DNA of 64,000 bases from assembly GCA_918797485.1 (NCBI GenBank), contig CAKKNE010000004.1:3906001-3970000 (forward strand), in the 5' to 3' direction. The stretch is from Pelagomonas calceolata. Taxonomy: Eukaryota > Sar > Pelagophyceae > Pelagomonadales > Pelagomonadaceae. Of this stretch, positions 46,887 to 55,763 are shown piece by piece (within the stretch, counting starts at the first letter, position 1; each line of letters starts with the position of its first letter). The notes beneath the pieces were generated by a model that did not search any database, had not been told where the DNA came from, and worked only from the letters and a program-made list of their open reading frames with translations. Made by a program: the position numbers and the translations under genes.

Positions 46887-47885
46887 ATGCGACGCATCCG
46901 CAGCACGCTCCTCATGGCCTCGCAGCATCTCAGCAGCGCCGTGCAGTGGTCCACGGCACAAAAGGCCGTCCAGAGGCTCGTGCCGCCCCTCAGCTTTGAC
47001 AGCCGCAAGGGCCAGAACGGCCGCATCGGGGTATTAGGAGGCAGCTACGAGTACACGGGCGCGCCGTATTATGCCGCCCAGTCGGCCCTGCAGGCGGGCG
47101 CCGACCTCGCGTACGTCTTCTGCGCGGACGGCGCGGCGCCGGCCATCAAATCCTACTCGCCGGAGCTGATCGTTTTACCTTGCTATAAAACTGCCAATAT
47201 GCACGACCAGCAGGCAACATCAATGGCGATGCAGGAGGTCCGGCCGTGGCTTGCGAGGTTGGATTGTTGCGTGATTGGGCCTGGGCTCGGGCGGGACGAA
47301 GGTGTTTTGAAAGGAGTCGCCGACATTATGAATGCCGCGGAGGTCCGATCCACATCTACGATCGTCGACGCCGACGGCCTGTTCCTCGTGGCGCAGAATC
47401 CGGAATTAGTAGAGGGCCGCACCGACTGCGTGCTCACGCCGAACAGGCGAGAACTAGAACGCCTCGCGGCGCGTTTGAACGTTGCGGCGGAGGCGGCCGA
47501 CGTCGCGGCGCAGGTCGCCCGGAAACTGGGCAACGTCGTCGTCGTCGCCAAGGGGCAGCGCGACGTGATCACCGACGGCACCGACGTTCTGGTTTGCGAC
47601 GAGCCCGGCGCGCCGAAGCGCTGCGGCGGCCTCGGCGACGTCCTCTGCGGCGCGCTCGCGCCGCTGGCGGCGCAGGCGGCGCGCGCCGATCAGAGCGACG
47701 CGGCGTTTGTTGGAAGACGGCCGCTCCTCTGGGCGTGCTACGGCGCGTGCGTCGCGAGCCGGCGCGCCGCGGCCGCGGCCTTCGCGCGCAAGAGGCGCGC
47801 GATGACGGCGCCCGACGCGCTCGCGGAAATTGGAGGTGCGTGCGAGAGCGTCGCGCCGACTACTGTTGTTGAGCCGCCCTCTTAA
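46887..47885 (+). CDS. ATP-dependent (S)-NAD(P)H-hydrate dehydratase
   Basis: This 332-residue ribokinase-like enzyme repairs hydrated NADH and NADPH. Signatures match the NNRD/CARKD family: RKGQNGRIGVLGGSYEYTGA, YYAAQSALQAGADLAYVFC, VIGPGLGRDEGVLKG, DADGLFLVA, VLTPNRRELERLA and the catalytic GGLGDVLCGALAPLA with the conserved GD. The N terminus (MRRIRSTLLMASQHLSSAVQ) is basic-amphipathic, compatible with mitochondrial import. A non-ATG codon 15 bp upstream opens the frame. The companion epimerase is not in the window. It converges with the ubiquitin-domain gene. Confidence 0.92.
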   Translation: MRRIRSTLLMASQHLSSAVQWSTAQKAVQRLVPPLSFDSRKGQNGRIGVLGGSYEYTGAPYYAAQSALQAGADLAYVFCADGAAPAIKSYSPELIVLPCYKTANMHDQQATSMAMQEVRPWLARLDCCVIGPGLGRDEGVLKGVADIMNAAEVRSTSTIVDADGLFLVAQNPELVEGRTDCVLTPNRRELERLAARLNVAAEAADVAAQVARKLGNVVVVAKGQRDVITDGTDVLVCDEPGAPKRCGGLGDVLCGALAPLAAQAARADQSDAAFVGRRPLLWACYGACVASRRAAAAAFARKRRAMTAPDALAEIGGACESVAPTTVVEPPS

Positions 47886-47912
47886 AACCATTAGCATTAC
47901 TACTTACCTTCG

Positions 47913-49187
47913 TTACTTCCTTCGTTTCCGACGTTTCGGGACGTTGAGGTGGAAGGCGCGCAGCGCCCGTTCATGATGGTGGACCGCGTATCTGTCGAAG
48001 TCGAGGTCGAGGTCGCTAATCGTGCTGCCGTCCCTTAGTTGCCTGCCACCGAACATGAGGCGTCGCTGGTCCGGCTTTGGGATACCCTCCTTGTCCTGAA
48101 TCATCTGCTTCACGTTGTCGATCGTATCGGTTGGCTTGACATCGAGCGTGATTGTCTTTGCGATGTTCTTGCCGGCGATGTTTACGAAGATCTGCACGCC
48201 CTTGGTCGCGACGAGCTCTGCACGCATCGCGGCCGCCGCAGCATCCGAGCGCTCCATCGCAGCCGCCGCGGGCGCCTCGTACTTGGCTTTAGCGGCGCGA
48301 AGCGACTCCAATAGATCCTCCGGAGTCCGCGCCAGCGCTATTAGGCTGATTTCAGCGGTGTTGTAATAGGACGAAGAGTCGCCGGTCGACACCTCTGTCT
48401 GGTGAGCGCTCACGATTCTCGCGCGGTAGAGCCCGGGCGTCGTCGGCTTACATAGGACCTTCCAGAAGCAGGGCCCCAGGAGGCCGATGCTGAGGGCGTA
48501 GGAGAGCGGGTCGGGGTGCGCCGGCGGCGTACTACAGATGTAGCAGGTCTTGTCTTCGGCGTAGCGTCGCACTTCTATCTTGTCGACGTCGAACCCATCC
48601 CAGGCGATGGCGTTGACGTCACGTAGCCAGTGGCTCCGATCGCTGCCGTGGTCGTCGCGTTCGGGCCGCATCTCTCGGCGGCCTACGACGCCCTTATCCG
48701 TCACGATCAGCGTGTGCTCCGCCCAGGGCGGAAAGTCCATATCCACGTGTGGGGCCCAGCAGGCGTACCGAACGTGGGGGCAGATCGTGCAGGGGAACAA
48801 CATGATATAGTGCGCCGCCCACGGTAGAACGCACGGCGATAACATCACGCAGAACGAGTTCTCGACGGTTAGCGTTCCCGGGTTGCCGTTGCACACGTGC
48901 ACCCGTCGCTTGGCGGCGTTTGCAGCGTCGAAGAGCGATCGATCCAGCGCAAACACGTCTACCACTGCATCCGTCGGCGTGACTGGACTCGTGCGGAGTT
49001 GCTCCCGGTCGTCCGGTCCCATTTGCGGCGCGCGAATATATTCAACGCCCGGGGGCAGCGAAAGGAGCGCCGGGTGGCCGACGGAATCGCCGCCAGACAC
49101 CACCGTACCTGCGACCACGGCGTCGCCGCCCAGTGGGGCAGCCACCGCCGTGCCCTCGACGACCACTTCTGGAGCCACACTCGCCAT
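47913..49187 (-). CDS. Protein with C-terminal ubiquitin-like domain
   Basis: The last 85 or so of 424 residues are a ubiquitin fold very close to ubiquitin itself: [57 protein letters not shown]. The end diverges ([16 protein letters not shown]) and there is no Gly-Gly, followed by a Lys/Arg tail, so it is a built-in domain rather than a processed ubiquitin. The N-terminal 320 residues contain [20 protein letters not shown], a Cys/Trp/His-rich hydrophobic patch, and [20 protein letters not shown], which is PH-like in style; I do not recognise this part. The Ala-rich helix before the domain may be a linker. The ubiquitin-like domain probably recruits proteasome or ubiquitin-binding partners. 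Confidence 0.75.
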   Translation of the reverse strand: MASVAPEVVVEGTAVAAPLGGDAVVAGTVVSGGDSVGHPALLSLPPGVEYIRAPQMGPDDREQLRTSPVTPTDAVVDVFALDRSLFDAANAAKRRVHVCNGNPGTLTVENSFCVMLSPCVLPWAAHYIMLFPCTICPHVRYACWAPHVDMDFPPWAEHTLIVTDKGVVGRREMRPERDDHGSDRSHWLRDVNAIAWDGFDVDKIEVRRYAEDKTCYICSTPPAHPDPLSYALSIGLLGPCFWKVLCKPTTPGLYRARIVSAHQTEVSTGDSSSYYNTAEISLIALARTPEDLLESLRAAKAKYEAPAAAAMERSDAAAAAMRAELVATKGVQIFVNIAGKNIAKTITLDVKPTDTIDNVKQMIQDKEGIPKPDQRRLMFGGRQLRDGSTISDLDLDFDRYAVHHHERALRAFHLNVPKRRKRRK

Positions 49188-49310
49188 GACTGAGAGCTGC
49201 CCAGGGCTTTATCTGGGGGTGGTTCTACTGGATATTTCTTAGCATACGCACGGCAGCAGCTCGGATTGAGTGTAGCCCAGTCAGGCTCTGAGAGCACACC
49301 CTGGGATTGC

Positions 49311-49332
49311 CTAGTGTCTTACAGGCCGCTAG
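49311..49332 (-). promoter_or_regulatory. CTAG-bounded motif, copy 9
   Basis: A 22-bp copy that reads GTAAGACACTAGGCAA toward the ubiquitin-domain gene, 124 bp before its ATG. The inner bases match copy 2 and copy 4 closely. Confidence 0.55.
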
Positions 49333-49421
49333 CCGCGGGAGCCCTGGTAGCCGCACCCCGGGGCGACACACCCCCTCAAACTGCCTCATAACCGCTCACT
49401 CATCGCCTCTCCGCTAGGGAG

Positions 49422-49442
49422 CTAGTGTTATGGACACACTAG
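49422..49442 (+). promoter_or_regulatory. CTAG-bounded motif, variant form
   Basis: A 21-bp near-palindrome (CTAGTGTTATGG, then ACACACTAG) 233 bp before the MFS ATG. It keeps the ACACTAGC end of the motif but lacks GTAAG. Confidence 0.4.
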
Positions 49443-49674
49443 CCTGGGCTAGTTGGCTTGCGGTGGTGTCAAAAGACAGCTGACGAGCGCCGTTCCTTGC
49501 ACCAATTGCAGCAGCACTCCTCCATCGTGCCCCCGTAGCACCTCTTTGCCATCCAAGATCTCGCTTGCCGTGGTTGCAAAAAAACACCGCTGACGGCCAC
49601 TTGCAGCACTCCCCCATCAGTTCGAGACAACCCCATCCTTGCACTCCAATCTTCCGCAACATAACAACTCAAAA

Positions 49675-51075
49675 ATGCGATTGAAGCCCGCCACCCTCTA
49701 CGCCCTGCTGCACACTGCAACCGCACTAGCCTTGCCGGCGACTCCCGGACGCCGCCGCAGCCTAGCAAGAAGACATGCCTCAACGATCGGCCCCGAAGCC
49801 CCAAGCAACGAGAAACCCGGGCCAAAGCCTCCACCGCTCGCGACGATCCCGCCGCCGACGCCGAGCACACCGCCGAGCCTGTCCGTGCCCCTGATCTGCG
49901 CCGTCTCGGCGCTGCAGAGCGCCTGCTTCGGCGTCATCGGCACGGCGCTGGCCCCCGCGCTCGCGGGCTCGGGCCTCGACCCTGTTAGAGTGGCCGTGGT
50001 ATTAGGCCGCATCGGCTCGACGAGCGCGCTACTGGAAGTAGTCCTGTCGGGGAGTCTGGGACGGTACAGCGACCGCGTGGGCCGGAAACCTTTATTACTG
50101 GCAGCACCGCTGGTCACCATCATCGCACGGTCATTGGTAGTGCTCAAGCCCGATGTCAGTGTGTTGGTCGCCGCACGCTTAGTGTCGTCCTTCGCCGTGC
50201 CGGTCTACTGGCTCGCTTTCCAAGCCTCGGTTGCCGATGTCTACGGCGGCGACGCGACGCGCTACGCGGTCCTAGGGTCGAGGATACAAGCCGCCATGGG
50301 TCTCGGCTACGCGGTCGCGTCGTTAGTGGGAGGGCGCCTCGCGGCGCGCGATGTTAGACTTGCCTACGGCGCCTCGGCCTTCTTAGGGTGTTGTGTCTTG
50401 GCATTGGTGTCTTCGGCGCCCGAGACGCGGCCCGCCTCGAAGATAACAACAACGGAGAAGCGGCCCCCGGCCTTTCAGCCCTTAGCCTTTAGAAGACTGT
50501 TTATGCGAGGGCCGCGGTTCGCCCGTTTAAATGCTGTGGTGCTCTTGCAGTCGCTGACCAATGGCATGGGCGACTTGTGGCAGGTCTTGGCGAGAGAATT
50601 GAGACAGTGGGGCGCGGCGCAATGTGGGAGGTTCGCCGCCGCGGCCGGCTGCGCGTCGACGCTCGGCACGCTGCTGACCGGCCCCTCCATCCGCCTCTTC
50701 GGCCCGCGCGGCCACACGGTGGCCACGACGGGCTGCGCGGCGGCGTCGAGCGCTCTACTCGGAAAAGCTACAACGGACGTCGCCGCCTACAGCGCACTAG
50801 GCCCCATGGCCCTCGGCGCGGGCCGGTCGCACGCGACCTCCGCCCGCATCGTGAACATCGGGACGTCGCTGGGCGTGCCGCAGGGCCAGCTGTCGGCCGA
50901 GCGCAACGCGCTCAACGCCCTCATCAAGGTCGTCGCGCCGACGTTGTATGCTACCCTCTTCACGTTCGGGTCGAAGCGGGGCGCGATCGGCCTGCCCTTC
51001 TTCGTGACCTCGGCCTTGCTGGCGTCGTCGGCGTTATTAGCCGCGACGATCTCGTACGAGGAGGAGAAAGACTAA
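49675..51075 (+). CDS. Major facilitator superfamily transporter, plastid-type presequence
   Basis: This 466-residue MFS protein resembles the TetA-like drug/proton antiporter group. The signature loop between helices 2 and 3 reads GRYSDRVGRKPLL (about residue 125). Further helices include VSVLVAARLVSSFAVPVYWL, YAVASLVGGRLAA and GASAFLGCCVLALVS; I count about ten to twelve. The N terminus (MRLKPATLYALLHTATALAL) is a signal peptide and is followed by a basic Ser-rich transit-like region (to about 75), suggesting plastid envelope targeting. The substrate is unknown. The start is the first ATG after the A-rich leader (CTCAAAAATG). Confidence 0.82.
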   Translation: MRLKPATLYALLHTATALALPATPGRRRSLARRHASTIGPEAPSNEKPGPKPPPLATIPPPTPSTPPSLSVPLICAVSALQSACFGVIGTALAPALAGSGLDPVRVAVVLGRIGSTSALLEVVLSGSLGRYSDRVGRKPLLLAAPLVTIIARSLVVLKPDVSVLVAARLVSSFAVPVYWLAFQASVADVYGGDATRYAVLGSRIQAAMGLGYAVASLVGGRLAARDVRLAYGASAFLGCCVLALVSSAPETRPASKITTTEKRPPAFQPLAFRRLFMRGPRFARLNAVVLLQSLTNGMGDLWQVLARELRQWGAAQCGRFAAAAGCASTLGTLLTGPSIRLFGPRGHTVATTGCAAASSALLGKATTDVAAYSALGPMALGAGRSHATSARIVNIGTSLGVPQGQLSAERNALNALIKVVAPTLYATLFTFGSKRGAIGLPFFVTSALLASSALLAATISYEEEKD

Positions 51076-51140
51076 CTATGTTGTGCTGTGCTTACCGCCC
51101 GCACGCCGTCGCGGCGATGGCGTCGAGGGATTGTGTTGTG

Positions 51141-51152
51141 TAAGGTACTAGT
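51141..51152 (+). promoter_or_regulatory. Half copy of the CTAG-bounded motif
   Basis: GTAAGGTACTAG lies between the convergent 3' ends of the MFS and RRM genes. It lacks the left CTAG and is the only close match in a purely 3' region, so it may be chance or a degraded copy. Confidence 0.25.
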
Positions 51153-51210
51153 ACTTATCACATGCCCGTCCGCGCACCAACGCCTCGATGAGCGCGTGGC
51201 AGAAGGGGAT

Positions 51211-52065
51211 CTAGCTCCTCTTCTTCCCCGTCTCCGAGTGGCTCACGCGCAATTCCCGACCGCGCCACCGCGTGCCTGCTAAAGCCAACGCATTTGATAA
51301 CGACGACTCGTCCGCGAGTTCGGCGTGGACGAAGCCGCGGAACTGGCCCGTCTCGGCGTCCGTGTGGTAGCGCATCGACGACACAGCACATCCGGCATCA
51401 GCGAGCATCGCCTCCACTTCTTCTTTGGAAGCGGCCCAGGGCATGTTGCCCACGTAGACGGTGAGCGAGCCCGCGACGCGCGGCGGCGGCGGCCGCCGCG
51501 GTTTGTTGCCCGTGCGATCCCTCCGGATCTTCATCGTCCGCCCGTCGCCCTTGAACGATTCCCCATCCAACGTCAAGGCTCTATCGAGGGAGTCCGGCTC
51601 GACAAAAGTGACGTACGCAATGCCGCAGCACCGCTCGGGATTGTCCTCAAAACACTGAATCTCGACCTTCTCCAGATCGCCGCACAGCGTCGAGAAGTAG
51701 TTTGATACCGACTCTTCGGTGGCGTCGAAGGGCAGGCCGCCGACGTAGGCGCGCCTCGCGGGCGGCGCGTCCGTGTCGGCCGGTACCGCCGGCGCGGGCT
51801 CTGTCTTCGCCTTCTTCGCTTTCTTATCCTTCTTGCGCTTCTTCTCGGGCGGCGGCGCGCCCGTGAGCGCTGCGGTCTCCGCGTCGACGGCCTCCAACTC
51901 CGCGCGCAGCTTCGCGGCCTCGTCGTCCGCGGTGGATTTGCGCTTGTTCTTCTCCTTCTTCTTGCGCTTGTCCTTCTTCGGCTTCTTCTCGAGGGATGCG
52001 GTCTCCTGCTGCAGAGCTGCCAGCTCCGCTTTGAGGCGCGCGACCTCGTCGGCTTGGCTGCTCAT
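51211..52065 (-). CDS. Nucleolin-like RNA-binding protein with two RRMs
   Basis: The 284-residue protein has a charged N-terminal third with two Lys-rich clusters (KKPKKDKRKKKEKNKRK and KKRKKDKKAKKAK), which will act as nuclear/nucleolar signals. Two RNA recognition motifs follow: RRM1 with RAYVGGLPFDATEESVSNYF and CGIAYVTFVEPDSLDRAL, and RRM2 with LTVYVGNMPWAASKEEVEAM and GQFRGFVHAELADESSLSNA. RNP1 in RRM1 is slightly unusual (CGIAYVTF). The organisation is like nucleolin/Nsr1-type pre-rRNA factors. The upstream frame (37 codons) lacks protein character. Confidence 0.85.
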   Translation of the reverse strand: MSSQADEVARLKAELAALQQETASLEKKPKKDKRKKKEKNKRKSTADDEAAKLRAELEAVDAETAALTGAPPPEKKRKKDKKAKKAKTEPAPAVPADTDAPPARRAYVGGLPFDATEESVSNYFSTLCGDLEKVEIQCFEDNPERCCGIAYVTFVEPDSLDRALTLDGESFKGDGRTMKIRRDRTGNKPRRPPPPRVAGSLTVYVGNMPWAASKEEVEAMLADAGCAVSSMRYHTDAETGQFRGFVHAELADESSLSNALALAGTRWRGRELRVSHSETGKKRS

Positions 52066-52267
52066 CGTCTTATAGTTGTGGTGCGACCCACCACGCGTCG
52101 TATTGTGACCGGTGCGGCTGTTAGTGATGAACACCGAGCGCTTGACTGCCTCCCTCGCCGGCAAGAGCTGCAGCATGCAGGCTCAGTGCAACGCTAGCGA
52201 ACGCGTCCAAGCCGGCATGAACCGGTGTAATTCGTTGACTGCGTAACGCAAACGACTCGCCGGTGCA

Positions 52268-53113
52268 ATGCTTTGGCTCGCGACGCTCGCGGCAACACCC
52301 TTAATCTCAGAGCATCGCTTCGGGCAGCTCTGCCGCGCGGCTGTCGCGTGTAAGCGGCCAGTCGAACTCCGTGGCCGACGCGTCGCGCTCACCGAGGCGC
52401 TCCGCGTGCAACGGCAGGATGAGCTCACCATCTGCGGACCCGGTTGCATCGACGGCAGCGGTCACAGCGTCGTCCAGGTCGAGGGAACCGGTCCGGGTCT
52501 AAAGCTCATCGATCTGGACCTGCACCATATATCTGCACCTGATCGCGCCGAGAAGCGCTCGCTTGGCGCCTGCATATTCGCCAGAGGCCGCGGCGCGATC
52601 CGTCTCGAGCGCTGCCGCGTGACGAGCGAGGCCGGCTTCGGGCTCTGGCTGGTGCAGCGGTCGCGAGCGGTACTGAAAGAGTGCGAGGTCGTCGACCCGG
52701 GCCGGACGGCGGTCGCCGTGTTTAATGTTGCCAAGGTCGACGTTTCGTCGTCAACGATAACGGGCGGAGACCCCCACGGCGTCTGCGCGCGGGGCGAGGC
52801 GTACGTGGCGATACGCGACTCGCGCGTCGTCGGCGCCGCAGACCGGGCCTGCTACGCGTACATGTCCGCGCGATTGGACCTGGCGCGAACGGAGGTCTCC
52901 GCAAACGACGCGACAGCCGCGGCCATCCAGGTCGAGGCGCTGCGGCCCGGCGACGCGGCGAGGCTCGTGCTCGACGACGTGGTCGTCTCCGAAGCAACGC
53001 GCGGCCGTGGCGTCTCCGTCGCCGGCAAGGTCGCGGTGACGCTTGAGGGCGTGAACGAGCTCCGCGGGCCGATCGACTCCGCGCCGGCCGTGTTAAGGGA
53101 ACTGTACTTGTAA
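52268..53113 (+). CDS. Right-handed beta-helix protein, possibly secreted
   Basis: This 281-residue protein has the periodic short-strand pattern of pectin-lyase/parallel beta-helix proteins: ICGPGCIDGSGHSVVQVEGT, LKLIDLDLHHIS, IRLERCRVTSEAGFGLWLVQ, RAVLKECEVVDPGRTAVAVF, VDVSSSTITGGDPHGVCARG, YVAIRDSRVVGAADRACYAY. There are about eight rungs. The N terminus (MLWLATLAATPLISEH) is a weak signal. No catalytic residues of pectate lyase are evident, so polysaccharide binding, epimerase activity or a structural role are all possible. It converges with the alternative oxidase gene with only two bases between stops. Confidence 0.72.
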   Translation: MLWLATLAATPLISEHRFGQLCRAAVACKRPVELRGRRVALTEALRVQRQDELTICGPGCIDGSGHSVVQVEGTGPGLKLIDLDLHHISAPDRAEKRSLGACIFARGRGAIRLERCRVTSEAGFGLWLVQRSRAVLKECEVVDPGRTAVAVFNVAKVDVSSSTITGGDPHGVCARGEAYVAIRDSRVVGAADRACYAYMSARLDLARTEVSANDATAAAIQVEALRPGDAARLVLDDVVVSEATRGRGVSVAGKVAVTLEGVNELRGPIDSAPAVLRELYL

Positions 53114-53115
53114 AC

Positions 53116-54240
53116 TTATTGGTTGAGTTTCTTGACCGCGTGCGCAGTCGCTGCGCGGTCGAAGTCCTTCATGTGTTGCGAAATGAAGGGGTTCGGGGCG
53201 CCTTCCGGAAGAGTCGCGAACGTGTGGTTCACGTCGCGATGGTGACTCTCGTCCGCGAGCATGTGCTGGAGGCAGTCGACCCACTTCGCGTCGTCGTGGA
53301 GCTTCCAATACGCTTTCGCGATGCCCGGCGCGGCGAGGCCGTCCCACTCGTCGTGGAGTTTCGTGCCCGGCGTCGTCGTCTTTTCGACCAGGTTATCGTA
53401 GGTCTGGACGGCGGTCTCCTCCAAATAACCGACGAAGCGGTGCATCGAACCCGGATGAACCGCGTAGGTGAGTGCGAGGAACGGCGTCATGCCAAATTGA
53501 GCGGCCACGCAGAGCGCCCTAGTTACCGGACTTGCTTCGAACATCTTGAGGCAGACAAGGAGATGCATCCTCTCGTTTTCAGCCTCTTCAAGAAAAGTGT
53601 ATATGGCTCCATGATCGCGCTTCAGTGTACGTAGAGAATAGAAGTGGCGGAAGCCCGCAGCGACAAAGCCAGGGACGCCCGCAAACGACTCGAGGATTAT
53701 CAAACGCCATGCGACGGACCGCGGCGACGGGTCCACGGGATCGTAACCAGTGACGAAGTTGAATCCGTGATACAAGACGTTCATCACGCCCTTCATAAAG
53801 TGATCACTCATCGTCACGGGCTCGTGCTTTTCGATGCTGACCCGGTCGAGCTCGTCGTTGGACCAGATGTGGTTCGTCTGGCGCCACGCGTGGTCCGCGG
53901 CTTCGACTTCGGTGAATTCCGGCTGCTCCGGCTGCGCGATCGTCTGCGCCCGCGTCGGCGCGATCGACGCGTAGCCGTCGGCGACGGCCGTCTCGGTGAA
54001 ATCGTTCTGTGCGTTCGGTTTCTTCGTGCTTCCGTGCAAGAGGGCGTCTAGGCTTTCCGCGGCGTGCAGCCCGGGGCCTACTTTCGAGCTGTCGTCGCGC
54101 GACAGCACCGCTGGATCGATGAGGGCTGCAGTGCTGCGGACGGTCTGAGAGCTGCCGTGGCGCAGAAATCTTGCCAGCGGCGCGGCCCGAGGCCGCACCA
54201 GGGTTCGCGCGGAGGTCGTAGCAATGCGTGATAATAGCAT
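53116..54240 (-). CDS. AOX: Mitochondrial alternative oxidase
   Basis: This 374-residue diiron oxidase reduces oxygen to water with electrons from ubiquinol, bypassing complexes III and IV. All iron ligands are visible: Glu184 in LESFAGVPG, the Glu and His of EEAENERMHLL (about 219-226), Glu274 of LEETAVQTY, and Glu331/His334 of ADESHHRDVNH. The N terminus (MLLSRIATTSARTLVRPRAA) is a typical mitochondrial presequence. The regulatory cysteine of plant AOX is not present in the N-terminal extension, so it is probably of the protist/fungal monomer-like regulatory type. An insertion (KTTTPGTKLHDEWDG) lies between helices. Length is normal. Confidence 0.95.
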   Translation of the reverse strand: MLLSRIATTSARTLVRPRAAPLARFLRHGSSQTVRSTAALIDPAVLSRDDSSKVGPGLHAAESLDALLHGSTKKPNAQNDFTETAVADGYASIAPTRAQTIAQPEQPEFTEVEAADHAWRQTNHIWSNDELDRVSIEKHEPVTMSDHFMKGVMNVLYHGFNFVTGYDPVDPSPRSVAWRLIILESFAGVPGFVAAGFRHFYSLRTLKRDHGAIYTFLEEAENERMHLLVCLKMFEASPVTRALCVAAQFGMTPFLALTYAVHPGSMHRFVGYLEETAVQTYDNLVEKTTTPGTKLHDEWDGLAAPGIAKAYWKLHDDAKWVDCLQHMLADESHHRDVNHTFATLPEGAPNPFISQHMKDFDRAATAHAVKKLNQ

Positions 54241-54386
54241 GAGTCGGTCGGTGTTGAATTTGTGCTGCTGACAGGTGCCAACGGAGAAGCTTCCAAACTC
54301 GAGCTCGATCGAGCACCCAATTGCAAAAAAGAATCACAAAAACGAATCACCCGCGAGAGAGAGACTAGCAAAAGAAGTTAGCCACC

Positions 54387-55763
54387 TCAGAAGTCATCCG
54401 AGGCCGACCCCGAGAAGTCCCGCGACGACGCGCCGTCGTCCGATAGCGAATCCCCGGAATCGTCGTCGTCGAGCTCGTCGATGCCCGAGCCCGCGCCCGA
54501 CGACGCCGCCAAGGACACGCTATCGGAGTCCGAGTCCCGCGAGATCTCATCACTATCGATGTCCTCGCTCGAATCCAGGTCGCGCGGCCTCTGCGACCGC
54601 TGGGAGGGCCGCGCCTGCGTCGGCCGCGGCTGGTCGTCCATCATTTTTTTGGACGCTTCGCTTCCGACCGGTTCCTGCTCGCCTCGCAAGATGCGCAACT
54701 CCTCCTCCCGCAATCTCTTCTGCATCCTCTTCAGGTTCCTATCGTGCTCGTCGACCTCCGCCTTGTCCGCGGCATGATACGTTTGTAATTCAGCTTGTAA
54801 ATAGTCCAGGTTCCTAAATCTCTCAAGATACACGGAGTACTGCTTCTGCAATTCGCCCTCCAACTTCTCGTACTCGTCCATGAACGCCGGCCGCACGTTC
54901 TGCAGACTCGAGAGTCTTTTCTCGTGGCGCTCCAACCTGTGTGGAAATCAAAATTTTACGGCGCGTGCTTTGAATCATCGCGACGTCCTCCACGCCATCG
55001 GCGCGACGCCTGCTCGATGGCGTGGCGATGCCAGTCCCTCAGCACCCGATGCACTGGTTGATTTCCACACAGGCTCCAACTCGTTCTTCTTCTTCTTGAT
55101 TTTCGCGTCGAGGGCACGTTCGTCGGCGGCGTACTCGTCGCAGGCCTTCTTTGCGCTCTCAATGTCCTCCTTGCACCGCTCTACTAAGGCATCGACACTT
55201 CTTCTCACATGAGCGTGTTCCCCGCCATCCAAATTAGAAGAAATAGTATCCAGAAACCGCAGAGCGGCCTGCCGATCCTGCTTCACGTCGTTCTCGTGGC
55301 CCAGTAAGTCATGCAACCTAGCGCCCCGATCGGTAATGTCCGCCGCTAACTGACGAGCCACGCGAATGTCCTTGGATTTCGTACCCAAGGAAGGCACGTC
55401 CGGTAACTCTTCCCCGGCCTTGTAGGCCTCCTGGGCCTCGCTAGCGGCATACAGTGTTTTTGCTACTTTGAGCAATTCCCGCACCGCGTGCCCGTCCGCC
55501 ATGTACAAGTTCTTCGTATTGAGCTTGATATTGGCTTTATTAAGCAAAGCCTCGGCCGTCTTCGTCAGGAAGTGGACCCTAGCCTCCTCCGTCTCGATGT
55601 TGTCGGACATAACTATATCGGGGTCGTAGCGCTGGACCATCCAGTACAAGGTCGACGCGACAAGGGGAAAGTTCGGCGAGCGGAAGTTCTCGACAGACAC
55701 TAACCGCTGGTAGCCGAGCGCGCGCATCATCTCCGCGAAGTTGCGCAGCTCGCGGTAGGACAT
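54387..55763 (-). CDS. CLUAP1: CLUAP1/IFT38 intraflagellar transport protein, split by an introner
   Basis: Exon 1 (55763-55081) and exon 2 (54936-54387) join to a 410-residue IFT-B subunit, close to the human length of 413. The N-terminal calponin-homology-like region is clear (MSYRELRNFAEMMRALGYQR, NFRSPNFPLVASTLYWMVQR, IKLNTKNLYMADGHAVRELL). Exon 2 continues with coiled coil typical of CLUAP1 (KRLSSLQNVRPAFMDEYEKL, LQKQYSVYLERFRNLDYLQA) and an acidic Ser/Asp-rich tail. The splice uses the GT of the upstream target-site copy and the AG at the end of the inserted element, restoring NELERHEKRL. The gene implies a flagellated stage or retained cilium genes. Confidence 0.93.
54937..55080 (-). 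mobile_element. Introner element forming the CLUAP1 intron
   Basis: The intron is 144 bp. It starts with an 8-bp target copy GTTGGAGC, then terminal inverted repeat CTGTGTGGAAATCAA; its other end is TTGATTTCCACACAG, and the second GTTGGAGC follows directly in exon 2. The repeats are a perfect 15-bp inverted pair and the target duplication is exact. The donor GT is supplied by the target copy and the acceptor AG by the element's end, so splicing removes the element and one target copy without changing the protein. This is the structure described for Aureococcus introners, which behave like non-autonomous DNA transposons. The perfect ends suggest a recent insertion. Confidence 0.9.

Larger units (their letters stand above)
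49188..49674. other. Divergent intergenic region with two CTAG sites
   Basis: 487 bp between the ubiquitin-domain gene and the MFS gene, holding motif copy 9 and a variant site. A C/T-rich stretch precedes the MFS start. No gene was recognised. Confidence 0.4.
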
